Source: Schistosoma haematobium
Taxonomy: Eukaryota; Platyhelminthes; Trematoda; Strigeidida; Schistosomatidae
DNA: 64,000 nucleotides
Assembly: GCF_000699445.3 (NCBI RefSeq)
Contig: NC_067196.1
Span: forward strand, 29,715,116 to 29,779,115
Direction of reading: 5' to 3'
Positions 24,351 to 38,500 of this stretch are shown here, in pieces. The translations under genes were made by a program, and so were the position numbers. The notes beneath the pieces were generated by a model, which was not told the DNA's origin, ran no database searches, and saw only the letters and a program-made list of their open reading frames with translations. Positions within the stretch are counted from its first letter, which is position 1. Each line of letters starts with the position of its first letter.

Positions 24351-27300
24351 TTATTTTACAGGATGATAATGTCTTAATGTTTTAATTGGGTGTATTCCGT
24401 TTACTAAGAAAAAACAAAGATCTAGCATTCAGAGGTCTATATTAAACTCACTGAGAATAATAACTATAAGTGCAAAGTTTACAAATCAGTAAACATTCTA
24501 TTATGATATCGTTATGAAGTAAAAATTAGTCAAACTATGGATATTAACACTGAGATATAGGTATATCCAGATAATAAGTCCTAAATAGAATGATACACAT
24601 ATATCTTTGATTCTACTATTAGCTACAATTAATTTATTAATATAGTGTACTCTATTAATTGATAAATGCTTCACTAATCAATTAAGAAATTAATGTTTAC
24701 TGAAAAAAGACAAAGCAAAACAAAAAAAAACAAAAAACAGCACATACTATGTAAATACACACTTCATTGTAAATACCAGGGTATCATCATCATCATCATC
24801 ATCATCCAAAGGTTATTCATTATACTAATAATAATTAATGGTAACGTATAGTTTCTTATTACTTAATTTAATGTTAAAGTATCTATCTATTCATAAGCTT
24901 TGACAAAGAGTTCTCTCTTTAGAAAAAAAAAAGAAAAGAAGAAGGTTAACAACACATGGCAATAAACATGAAACCTAATATTTTTTTTATTTTTTCAACG
25001 ACAACAATAAAAAAATAAAAAAATAATTGATGATGAATAAATTTAATCTATAAAATTATATTTCATGTTTAAGTATAATTGTTCATTAGTTTTAATAATA
25101 AGAACAAGAATTACTTTAGAAAAACTGAATATTAACCAGTTTAGATTAGGCTAATTTCATTCATTCATTCACCATTATTGATCATATTTCATGTTGTTGT
25201 CATGTGATTTACACAATAAGATGATGATGATAGATGAATGGTCGAGACAAAATTTAAAGATCCACTTTTATGATAAAGAAATTCAAAACATGCTTAAGTA
25301 TATTCATCATTGAGTATTTAAAAGAAAGAAAAAATAAACAATAAACATAGAAAAGAGTAAGATATTTTTCTTTTTTTATAAAAAGTTTATTTAAATTATG
25401 TACACTTTAAATGACAATAAAAATATAATGATAATGATATTAGAATTTTAAGATTCTTAAAATGATTGACATTTGAATAAATGAATGAATCAAGATTTAA
25501 AGTGGTCTCTATAAAAGTAATGATTATTGTACTACCATATGTTTACGTAATTTCAGTGAGTTTTTTATATTTGCTAAGGAGAGATAGAGGAATTGAATGT
25601 TCATTTAAAAAATTTTCATAAAGTGAAACCAAAATATAGTGAGACTATAATTTATGGACGATCTTTAAGCGACGCTAGACTGAAATTGAGAGCATCCACC
25701 TAATATACAGTACCAAATGAAGGTTATAAACCTGTGTGCAGAATTAGAATTATGATTTACAGTTGATGATTAAGGTTAAAAATTAAATTTAGGGTTTTCA
25801 TCACAAACTGATATAAACTATAATGTCAAAACTCTATTGAGTTAAATGGATGAATGAATTTCGTGCCAAAATCCAAGACTTGCTATCTCATACATGATTA
25901 GTTCGTCCATAAATTATAGTCTTTCCCAAGATATTTCTTAAAAATTATAAGATCCTATCGAATATTTACTAAAGTTATGTAAAAATGAACACAAGATACT
26001 ATCACTTATCGAGAGATGCAAATGATTGAATGGTTTAAAATACTGAACTTTTCAATACTTTTAAATGTCATAGACGTTCGTTCATATAAGAAATTGAATG
26101 AAAAGTGGTCTACTATTAGAAAGTTTATCTGAAAGTGGAGACTATATTGTTTTAGTTGTTAAAGTGAACAGACCATGAGGGTTTTATAGAAAATATAAAA
26201 TATCATGAACATCTTAAGAACTATTCAGGAAACCCTAACAAACAATAAACAACGTACAGACCATCGGTCAATACTTTTAGGCGATATTATTGTATCTTGA
26301 AGTGATTACGAGTTCATCTAGTCTGCGAACGGAACAAAGACACTGTGAACAATGACCAATAAGATAGATATTTTGATGCGTCCAGGCCCCACCAACTAGA
26401 GAGAGAAGTCGAAGTTTTGGAACGGGGCTGTATATTCCGCAAGTATCCAGAAGCACGAGCGATCACAACAGACACAAATCAAACGTATATATACAGCATA
26501 AAACTGTCCTTGGGAAGCGTTACAAAATAGCATTACTAAAATATACAACGGACCAATCGTGTTAAAGATTCTCCCACGTGGGAAATACGACATGAAGGTG
26601 AAAAGAGCGCTTTCGGCGCAAAAACAAAGAAATTCAAAATTTCAAAATAAAATTACAAAACTAAAGTATTTGCCGAATGAGTTCTGGGGATCTAACATCC
26701 CCAACATTATCCAACCCGCATCAGATGTCATCACCAGTAAACTTCTCATAGTGGTGCATGTAGATAATCTCGTCGACCTGATTCACTTTTGTTGTTCTCT
26801 GAGAATCTAATCTTAGATAACAGTTAGAAATATGAACCATTCGAGGTTAATTAGCTGGTTTGCGGGTAATATGAGTTTGTGAAAGCCAAATGATTCTGCT
26901 CTCAATCGTGATTATATCTTTCTGAGTCATAAACTGAAACGAAACAACTTTTCAGATAAAGTAAGTTCATAAGCTGAACTATCATTAAATTGGTTAATCT
27001 CTGAATATCTTCCATCATTTAAATAGTTTTATATTATTAATCTTCAAATTACACAACAGTCACTATAGTACTACATTCATTTACCAATGATCATTAAACA
27101 AAAACCACTTATTTATAGGTTACATTACATTTTTCAGATTTTTTTTGGTCTCATAGATTATTTATTGCGACTGTAAGATAAAATACATACAATTTAAATT
27201 TAATACTAATTGATCATTTAAAACAAATAAACATAATAATTCAATTATCAATAACTTGTCTGTTTTTTTAAAATATATAATAAAAAGTTAATTCATTTCA

Positions 27301-30300
27301 TTCGATATTGTTCTACTTAGTAATAAACATTATTTACTAAGTCAATTTACTATTTATACGAATAAGCTGTGATCAGTGGGGCTAATCCGTGTCGGGTAGA
27401 TACAGGTGTCTACCTCAATACAATGGAAGATGGTCGCGCAATTTCGTGGATTGGTTGAGGTTAGACATTAACACCATTGGATGCCGGCTCAGTGGTCTAG
27501 TTGGTTAAGCGCCTGACGCGAGGCTGATGGGTCCTGGGTTCGAGTCTCGCGGGGTGCGGGTTCATGGATGCTGAGGAGTCCAATACTAGGAGGAAACGGC
27601 CTTCCAGTGCTTCCAGGTTTTCCATGGTGGTCTAGCTTCAATTGACTCATGATTCCAATCAAAAACGTAACAATCTCTACAACCCCTAAACTGATAAATA
27701 GTTATTGATTGATTATTTTTTATGATAATAGTTATTATTAACTCATTCACCATATAACTTATCTTTTAGTAGTTAACCAAGGAATAAGAGTAATAATTCA
27801 TTTTTTTTATTTTTACTTTGTCTTTTTTACAAAGAAAAAAATGAAAAACAAGAAAACGTAGTTGTAATTAATTAAAACAAAACTAGAAATAAGAAATAGT
27901 TGAAGGAACAAATTTTTGTTTCGTTAAATAGCTTCATTATTTAGTTTTACTTCAGTTACAAATTCATGATTGTCATATTTACATTAGTTGAAATTAGGCG
28001 TTTGCGAATAAATGAGATTTAAAAAAAAAACAAATGAGATTATCAAATTTTATAGCTGAATGAATAGCTTTCTAGGTAGGATGATAACAATTGGTCAGTT
28101 TTTTTCCCCGGTTTTTAATGGTTGTCCAACCAAGATCAGTTCGTGATGTAAATCAGACTATATTATGTATTAAAATAATGGATCGGATACTAAGAGTTTA
28201 TAGTCAGTTAATATGAGGTGATCCAATTGTTGGCCATATTAAATCAGGAATCTAACTATACCTCTTTGAACAAACTAACTAAGGTTTTCGGAGTTGTTCT
28301 TAATAGCTTCAGTTATGCAGAGGGAGAATAATCTTGTTTCTTTGGGTAGATTAATCAGGACATGTTATGACAGAAAAGCTTCATCTATTCTGGTGTAGGG
28401 TTGATTATCTACAAGGTGAGAAAGGATGATTTCATTAGATTTAATGACTTCTTTTCCAATGCCTTCTGAGCTCGGGAAATGTACCTAGCTCCACAGACCC
28501 AGCTAAACTGGTGGTATATGCACAGAGAACAACCCATCGTCGGTATCATATCTGTAATTCGTTAAGAAAGTACTGGCTTAGTTGCTGAGATAACATGCAA
28601 TCATTCTCAGGATATAATAGTTTGATTCAATGGCTGAGATATCTAATCAAATTTATTTTGTAACCATGATGTGTAAAACTATAGAAATGGATATATTGAC
28701 CAGTTCATATATTCTCTCTAAATAATTTCCTATTTATAGGCCCATCTCCCCTTCTGAAAAGTAGGATATCCAGAAAAGCTATACTATTTTCATGTCACAC
28801 TTTATATATGTGTTTAGGTATAGGATGAACGTTAATCAAATCGTTTAACAGCTCTTACATATTAACACTATTGACGCACAACTATTGTGATTCCATATAT
28901 TTGTGTACAAACTTCATTGTTAGAGGCAAAATTAGTGTTCATCGTGCATTTGAGTAGTAGTTCTTTCATTTTATTTATAAGTTTTGGTATACTTATCATT
29001 CTTTCTAATAACTGTTTTCAAATGCAATCGACAGTTTTTATTTGTAGAATATTCCTAAATAACGATGCTATACATAAACAAAATAGTTTTATCTGTCACA
29101 TTCACACATTTTGCTCATGTCTACAAGCTTAAATACATACTCTGAAATGTATTAAACAGTTTTGGTAAGATAATTCTAGTAGTTTTATCAAACATTTTGC
29201 TAATGGGTGCTACGATGAGTTTCTAAAAACAGGCGTAATGTTGTCTCTAGTTTGCGGACTTTTGATAAGCCATCAAGTCAAAAAGCATCAGTTCCATAAG
29301 GTTTGAATAAATCATAAGTATTCGTTAAAATATATTGTTGCCACTTTGATGATTTTGTTACCATAATTAGTTAACTTTCTGTCTTTTCCATTAAAAACTT
29401 TAAAATACACCTAATTTTGCACATTAAGTTTAGTCAATAAATAAACTATAAATGTCATAAATAAAATTAGGACTAGTCAGTTTTAATAAAGATGATAACG
29501 TAATAAAACACCAGAAAAAAATTCCTTGTCTTGATTTCTGATTAAAATACATAGTAACTGGTTTTCTGAAAAAATGAATTTCAAGCTAAAGAGATATAAG
29601 GCGGGAGATTATATATATTAGAATGTAACCAGTGACTTATTGGCCATATCAAATGATTCATAATAATCAAAAACAAGAAAGGGGCTAATGTGATTTCATG
29701 CTACGAAAATAATCGCGTACTTATGTCACGAGATCTGAAGATTGTTCGTTTTAACCACCTGGAGAGTTGTAAGTGGATACTGTTGATGAGTTAAACAAAA
29801 TCTAAGATAATAAAAGAAAGCTGGATATTTATGTTTATAACTACCATCATCATGGTAGACAAACTATCTGATCACAATTTGTTGAGTAATCATGTTAAAA
29901 ATCATTCACCAATCTAATATTGTGAAAAGAAAAGTATGAACCTAGTAATATCAAATCATTATTTCTTATGTTTATAAACTTCTTGAAATATCAAAAATAG
30001 TTGATAAATTTACACCAGAACAGGTTTTTTTTGATAATAACACAAATTTGTTAGATAATTACAATATTAAAATCAAGCCTAGACAAGTGAATTCATCCTT
30101 CAAGTAGTCTAGTATGTATGACCAGTTCATCTTCTGTTCAATAAAACAATATCACTTTTAAAGTTAATCACAGTCGACCACTTTAACATGCATAAAATCT
30201 GTTGAGCTGGTTTAAGTTATTGGAATGTATTACAAAAATATTCACAAGTAGGTTTCATGAACATGTAAAGAATACCTAGTACAGATGCTTCTATATTTAA

Positions 30301-32496
30301 TCTTAAACTCAAGAATATAAGCGATAACATGAGGAAAAATATATTTTATGTAATGATTATTCTTTAGGTAAAGTCTTTAGGTAGATAAATAATCTTTATT
30401 CAGTACAAAGATTAATAAAGCCGAAACAACGAAAGGATGAACTCAAAGGTCATTGAGTATCTAGTGTCATTATACTACAAGTTATAACTTCATATAACAC
30501 CAATGTACTAGAAAACTGTACATCATTGAAAACAAACAACAATACAATCTTAATAAATAATCAATAAATTTACTTTATCCATTTCCATGTATCCATTATT
30601 TGATTCTTCTTGGGTACATGCATAACCGAAATCGCATAATTTCGCAACAAATCCTTCTGTAAGAACAACATTTCTTGCTGCAACATCTCGATGAAACAAC
30701 TGAAAATGATAATTACAAAATTTATTTTGCATATTGTAAAAACTGTCCAAACACATTGGTGATAATCAAAATTTCCGAGATATTGGGTCTAACAAGTTGT
30801 TGTTTTACGCACTTTTGTTTATTCGAAGCATGAAATAGTGAAAAATCACCACCGAATGATGAAAAAGCCTAGTTTCCATCGAAATAAATCTAGCGCATCA
30901 TGCATAGTGTAACTAAGCTGAATAGCTGACGTAAGTCAGTGACTTTGTATAATAATTAATTTCCAAAAAAGAAACTAATTAATTAGTGTTTACATTATTG
31001 TATTATACAATCTAACAGATTTTTTTATTTTAACTGATGTGACCAATTTGACATTCAATAAAATGTACCGTAAAAATTAACTGAGGAGAATAAAACAAAA
31101 TACAGTAGGGCTCTACATTTATAACCAACTTCTACTCAAGTTATATATTGATGGTTAGATTCACATAAAAGATCTTAACCAGTTGAAGCGAATGAGAATA
31201 AGGGACAACAAATTAATTTTATTGTCACAACTCAGATGTATTTAATGATGTGCAATCCAAACGCTAAAAAACTTGATATCATGAAATTATCATGACACGT
31301 AATTTCCTCTTAAGAATCACCAAAAAACGATAACTGATTAGTTCTTTTTAAGGAGTTTAATTTCCTTCTTACAGAAAAGAATTAGCATTCGCAACAATAG
31401 GTATTATGATCCTACTATTGAAAAATTTAAAAAATATTTGTTTTTACCATCCTCAATGTCAAAGAAAACAATATAGCTAAATGACAAAAATAAAACCTGG
31501 TTGAAGAGCCATTCATAGATTACTGTCGTGCTTAATAACCGTACACTTTAGTTTATATGCCCATTAGAATCATTTACATGACGTATTCGAGGAATAACAA
31601 AATTAAGTTAATTATTATTCCATGTTATTTTTACCATTTTCCAATCGAACACTCTCATCATAATATATGAATATATGTAACTTGATAACATGGATCAGAT
31701 CAGATGTAGCGGTTCGGCTTTGAGCTACAGATTTTATGATACTGTGACTAACTTCCTTAATCAAAATAAGCTAAGATGAATTCGAACTGATGATACAGTC
31801 AGTCAGCTAAAACGTAGGACCAGGCACATATACGCATCTGTCCAAGTTGCCACAACTTATTAGCACAACAAGATGAACACCGAATTCATAGAAATAGTTA
31901 CTTCAGTAATAGTAATATGTAAAAGAAAGATTGTGTGTAAGGATATGATACCGGAAGAAAAATTTAGTTCGTAGAAAGAGAGGTATACAGTAATTTTAAT
32001 CTCACGGCTTAGGGGAAGACAAAGAGTGTATACACCTACGCCATTGTGATCGGTTATGAACCACGCCACCCAGAGTCTCCAACCATTGATTACGATAATC
32101 GCGCGGACCTCAACCAAGTAGTCTGCATCTACTAACATGCCTCAGACTAGAAGTTAGTGACTTCAAGGACTGACACCACGTTTTGGTTTGGCCACCCCGA
32201 ACATTCTTCCAACCAGCCTCAGCACTAGTCAGCATTGCCCATAGTGGTAATCGGTGTTCAGGCATAGGTAACATGTGGCCCAACTATCTCAGTCGATGAA
32301 AATTTACAATCTCATCAACTGATTTGCCACCAGTCCCTGATACCTTGTGTCTAATCTCACTATTACTTACCCAGCGATCCCAGCAGACACAATATTTCTA
32401 AGACATCTGTGATCAGATACTAGTGAGTCACGAGTATCTTCTACTCTTAATGACCACATTTCGTAGCTGTAAAGTGAAACAGAACGAACCGCTGCG

Positions 32497-32546
<50 letters not shown>

Positions 32547-35500
32547 CCTTCGCCATAGGTGACGTAAGTTGGCAAAAGCCAAATGAGCTTTTCGAATCCG
32601 TGCAGAGATTTCGTCAGAAACCAACACATTAGGGCTAATCAGACTTCCAAGATAAGTGAAGTTGTCAACGCGTTCGACTACTTCACTCCCTATCTTTAGT
32701 TCAGGTGTTGACGCAGGCCAGTCCTGAAGCAACAACTTGAATTTAGAGGGGGGGGAGAAACGCATCCCCAAAATTCTGGTATTGTTGCTCAGTACTACCA
32801 AAAGAATCTGCATTTTATCAGCGTCTTCACCTAATAGGATTATGTTATCTGTGTATTCTAGGTCAATAAGTGGACCTCCTGGAAGGAGATCAATACCCGA
32901 GAATTCAGTCGACGAGAATGTTATTTTCATCAGTAGGTCTATGATGAAGTTAAACAAAAATGGAGATAGTGGACAGCATTGAAGGACGCCACTTGAGGTT
33001 GCAAAATCAGATGAAAGTTCTCCATAAGCTCTCGATCGATTAGTAGTGTTCGAGTGAAGAGCCTTCACAATGTTTATGCACTTCTGAGGTACACCTTTAA
33101 ATGACAGACACTGCCACAGAACCTCTCGGTCTGCAAAGTCAAATGCTGCTTTTAAATCAAGAAAGATCATCATTGTCGGACGCCGATAAGCATGTCTGTG
33201 TTCTAGAACCTGACGAATGGTGAATCTGTGGTCGATACAGTCACGACCAGGTCTAAAGCCAGCCTGATTTTCTCGTGTTTGCAGTTCACGAATCTTAGTC
33301 AGGCGCCCAATAATTATTGAGGCTAGTATTTTAGATGCTATATTAGTCAGGATGATTTTCACCCCTTCTTATATATTGGGACAATCAGTGATTGCAATCA
33401 GTCAGACAGATTATGTCCAGTTCCCAGATTTTAGCTAAAATATTAGTCAACCTGATCGCTAAAATTGGACTATCATCCTTAAAGACCTCTGGAGCCAATC
33501 CATCTGGACCAGCTGCTCTTACCGCTTTCAGATTAGCTATAGCCTTTTGAACTTCAGCCAGATTCGAGGGACCTACTTCAATGTTCTATTCAGGTTATTT
33601 AGGAACAGTGGGTAGTTATAGAGTAGCTGAAGGCCAGCTGAACTGCTCCTCAGTGTTCCTTTTATAAAGATTGTGGCCAAAGCTATCGAATAAATTGAAA
33701 TCTCGATATGTTCATCTACGATAAACACATAATCTTTTGAAAATTCTTCATGCTGAATAACGAAATAAGCTTTATTGTTCGAATTACTAGAATAATTTTT
33801 AGCAATACAACACTGAGAGTGGTTTTCTATTTTTATTCCTTGTTACCGAATTAATAATTGAATTCGGTCATCATAGACGAACAGTGAAAATCCAGATCAC
33901 AGAATAAATTAGAGTTAAATTATTTTAAGTCGCTTATTTATGTTAGTGTGAGAACCCATATCAATTAGTTCACAGTCTAATCAAAGGAGTTGCAAGTTGG
34001 ACTTCAAGGTCTCACCTCTAAAATGAATGAATAGTTCAACAATCATTAATTAAAAAATCCAACTAATAACGAGTATGACATTACGGAATAGTATTATTAA
34101 CTAGTAGTTTTAATAAATTGAATGTTTCAACAGCAGTAAAACATAAAGACATTATTAACTTTTAAACGAAAAACATTACAAAATTGTTGCTGTTCAAATG
34201 TTTTTTTCCATACCTTCATGGTTTCTACTCCATATATTTTGTTTATGTGTTCCTCGTAAAAATATTCTTTTAACACTCAGTAATAATTATGGATAGACTG
34301 TTACTGTTATTGATATGAAAAGGATGAATAACAACTGGAAAGAATTGGAAAGGATTGCCCAGGACAGGGTTGGATGGCGAGTGCTGGTGGGCGGTCTATA
34401 CTACTCCAAGAGGTGTAACAGGCGTAAGCAAGTAAGTATTACAGTATTACATTTTAATATTATTTCGTCAAAAGAACCAACTTATGGCCTGATCAGTGTT
34501 AACATTCTAATTAAGATGGGAAACCAAAAAAAACTGATTGAAATACTAAATTGTTATCTTTTGGACATATAGTCATGACCTCCATGGAAAGTATGAAACA
34601 ATCGGTAATTGTATTACTATTAGTGTTAAAAGAAACATTAATTGACAGTCAATATCATTCAAACTTACAGATAATGTTTCAAAATACAATAAAGCATTGG
34701 CAATATCTAAAGCAAATTTTAACAATTCTACTCTTTGTTGTCTAATTCTACTATCAGATAAAAATTCTTTGAAATCATTTGAATTTTTCACAATTACATA
34801 TGATGAATTGATTGTTCGTTCATCTGCCCAATAATTGAGTCCAGGTGGTCGACGATTTCGTAGAAAATCTCGTAAATTACCATGAATAGCTAATTCGAGA
34901 AGAATGTATAGATGATCTGAAGATAAATAAAATAGCGTTTAATCAAATAGTTTCATAAAAAAATCTTAATTAATAAACATTAATATTATTAGTAGTATGA
35001 TCATTCTCTTCATATAATAATGGTTTGACATTACTGTTTACAGTGATATCTCCATAATGAATGCTGAAATATCAAGGTAAATAAAAATAAATATACACAA
35101 CATAACAAGCTTAATAATAATAGATTATATTCTTAGAACGATAATGTCAACCTTAAGACAACAGTCAAAATCATTAAGAAATATAAACACATGAGGAATC
35201 CGATGAATATTTGATTCTATTTTTATCTTATTATCAAATAATTACTAAATAATCAAATGAATAGATCATTTATTCGAAATTATATATAATATATGGGTCT
35301 ACAATAAATAATCGTAATATATTGATGGTTGTAGACTTTACATAAAGAACTAGTTTAGTAGAGTCTCAAACCTGTTATGCGACCATAATATGATTGATGA
35401 GTTGAAACTTTAAATATTACTCAGTTTGTAAAACAAAATCATCATCATATCTAACAGACAATACTATAACGGATGTTTGATTGTAGTTTTAAATACAAGT

Positions 35501-38500
35501 CATCGGAAGCAGTGGATATGTATGTTAGGTTCATAAAAAGCTTTGGCAACAGTTTAACTTAGCCCTCAAATACCCTGGTATGATCGAGAGTGGAGTGGGT
35601 CCGCCCTCCCTATCGAAATACTCTTACACGGCCACGCGTATACAGCCTCTGCCAGGGAAGTCCTACTCACTGTATTCTCGTAGCGAGGGTGTTGTTTACG
35701 AAATTGAGAGGACGAAAAGCGAATGTCCGGCGCTTCAACCGGATTCTAAACCAATCGTGCACATGGCACATGGGCTCTAGTATCCTGAAGAAAAAAAGTG
35801 ACGTACAAATCAACCGCTGGTCACCGGCTACCATGGGACTGCATCTCCTCACGATGCTCCATTGCCTTGTGGGTTAGACTTTTAGGTCAAAGGCTCGGGG
35901 TGTGGCCCCCTAAGAAAACCACCTGCTTCGGTCTGGGCACCCAAGCAGTATCCCAGCCCTCACACAAATCGAATGATTTATGTGGCGCATATCTATTTGG
36001 TGCCCCCTTGTACCAATGTTTATGTGTTTAAATAAATAAATACATAAAATCTTTAAGATAAAATTTTAATTGAGGTCACATAATTCTCCAAGAAATATAA
36101 TAAAATGCTATAATTTTTTATTGGCTCCAATATTTACAGAAAACTGGTCACATCCTATGGGTACATGTATACTGAGAATGTTTTGAGTGAACAATCTGAG
36201 AGTAAATTCGTGATTAAGGTAATGATGATATATGAAAAAAACCATTCAACTTAATGTTCTAAATATTTAAGGACTAAGTATTTTGGCTACTGGCTTTCAT
36301 TTTCTAATTACGATACTCAATTCATTTCAAGTTTAAACATTTCGTAATATGACTGGACATCGCGCATAGATACTGATAAAGAGAACTACTAATGCAACGT
36401 CTCAGAAAATATTTAAGATTACAAACTGGTACAAGTGATTTACTGGGTTTAAAGAAAATATAATGATGATTAGACTTAAAAGAAAACTTGAAAGAGTAAT
36501 GAGAATTGAAAACTGATGAATAAGAATTACAGATGCTCTGTTGTATTGTGTTAATTTACAAATACGGCAGAGTCGTTAACCATAGACAAATTATTCTCTG
36601 TTGTTATACAAATGAGAAATATTGAACTGATTGAAATTAATCGTTTGAAATTCTTGGTATTCAAGATAAGAAGTTATAAAACATATTACTGAGTATAACC
36701 AAGAGTATAAAAGCATGTGGCTGACTTTTTTGTTGGAATAGGATAAACATTAACAACTAAATTTTAGGCAATAAAGTGAGTATTACGGTGAAAATTAATT
36801 AGAGAATTTTATTCTATCATTTACAGAATTCAAGATGTACCGATAAATACAACATACACTAAAACATGTAAGCAAAAATCATCAGTCAGTCGGTCATAAG
36901 GCATATAGAATCAAACATACATTATATGAATCGGTTCACGTTGATATATCAATTCTGAACAACCAGATAAAGATATCAAGATAATTTTGAGACTACCAAA
37001 AGTAGGTACAGTATCACTTGTATGTGGTAGAAACAACTATGCATAAAAAATATGGTTCGAGAAGGAAGAATGGAGTTTGTGGAACGAAAATGAGTGTAAA
37101 ATAATTCAAATCACAAAAAATTTTGAGTAGAAGTAAACAAAGAGTGAATGCAGATGAACAGTTGCGACTGATTCCAAACTACGTCAATCGTCGTGCCTAA
37201 TCACTGATTGCGATAACCATGAGTGAGTGAGATGTCTCAACCAGGTAGTCTACACTTATCAATATGGTTCGTTGCAACAGTCATTGATTATGTTTGACCA
37301 TTCCTAGTTCTCCTCCTCCAATCTACTCCTTCTAGATCAGGAAACATCGTGTGTCGAGTTAGGGTAAGGAGTGGTTAGTTGGTTTGTTGGTTGTGCACAG
37401 ATATGAGATGTTTGATTCACCTCGGTTGATGAACATTCACAACCTCGTCAGACGATGTGGCATGTTTTCTGGTATCCTGTGTCGACGCTCACCACTTTTC
37501 ACTGTTTTTTTTCAATAAAGTTGAGAAATGCTTTGATGGGGTTATGATCGGAATAATGCTATCTTCGAATGTGCTCTGTTTTTGAGGATCCCACCGTAAT
37601 CCTGTGAAGTAGAACTGAGTGAGTGAGCTGGTGATCAGTATACTCATCTTTTAATTGGGAGATGGAAATATCATCTTCACTGTAGATGGCTTATGTGGTC
37701 AAAGGCCAATCGATTTTCTCGAAGTCCTGTTAAGACTCGATGAGACATAAATAGTTCAAAACTGACAAGGGATTTACGGTAGATGAAGAGGTCGATGAAT
37801 CTCACTAATTCACTCCCTATAATGAGTCGAGTTGACACAGACCAACAATCGTGAAGTAACATTTTACGCTTAGAGGAAGAGGACGAATCTTATGCATCAC
37901 TGCATTTTCATTCATGGCAATCTTTGTCAGAGAGCTAACCGAATAAATCTATGTCATTCGCATATTCAAGGTCAGTGAGTGAAACTCTTGGTAAGCGATC
38001 AATTCGTGGAAAATCAAACGGCGGAAGCGATATATGTTAAAATTGTCTACGATCACGTTATATAATAAAAGGGAAATGTAAAATGTAAGATCTTTCTGTT
38101 ATCCATTTCGTTCCGTCATCCTCCAAAACACTTATAGTTAAGCATTAAAGAGGATAGAGGAAGTAATACATCGAACATAGTTCTTCTGAATAGGGTATAT
38201 ATATATATATATAAACTGCAAAAAATACGCACGTTTTATACACGTTGGTAATTTGATATTTGCTTCACATATTCATTCTATAACTTATAACAATGACGAC
38301 AGTAAAGAATAATATGAGGGAGGTACTATGTCAAGACATGAATTTAATAAAAAAATATTTTATAAAGTTAAAAAGCCTAGTCAAGAGAGTAAGAAACATA
38401 CATCCAGGGTACGTATATGTATCACGTGTGTTTAGACAATGATACCACAAACAAACTTGTTAGACATGTTAACACTTGATAGATAACATGATGGTCTGCT

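Larger units (their letters stand above)
22633..25629. other. RTK intron with simple repeats
   Basis: AT-rich intron. Simple repeats are (AAT)n at 23,468-23,533, a further AAT run to 23,562, (TA)n at 23,694-23,713, (TA)n at 24,308-24,348 and (CAT)n at 24,784-24,806. No exon or element was recognised. Confidence 0.5.
31797..33658 (-). mobile_element. 5'-truncated RTE copy with (AT)n inside the coding region
   Basis: The 3' end is at a CAGTCAGTCAG tail near 31,797. The reverse transcriptase is read at 32,367-33,362 on the minus strand and further decayed coding sequence reaches about 33,658. It belongs to the same clade as the full copy at 9.9-13.8 kb but to another subfamily, with a distinct 3' region (31,860-32,138). 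It lies in the intron between exons G and F. Confidence 0.88.

Noticed and set aside
1006..26706. A single 25-kb LTR retrotransposon bounded by the two LTR-like repeats.
   Set aside because: The interior contains host exons and other elements and no gag-pol genes, and the size is far too large.
27480..27555. A functional tRNA gene.
   Set aside because: A- and B-box-like sequences are present, but the cloverleaf is poor and the sequence is followed by the SINE body; it is the head of an SM-alpha-like SINE.
17858..38035. A large inverted segmental duplication, because two different repeats each occur twice in opposite orientation.
   Set aside because: In an inverted duplication the order of the partners would be reversed. 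Here the partner of the 17.9 kb repeat (35.6 kb) comes before the partner of the 21.4 kb repeat (36.9 kb), and the sequence between is unrelated. Independent insertions fit better.
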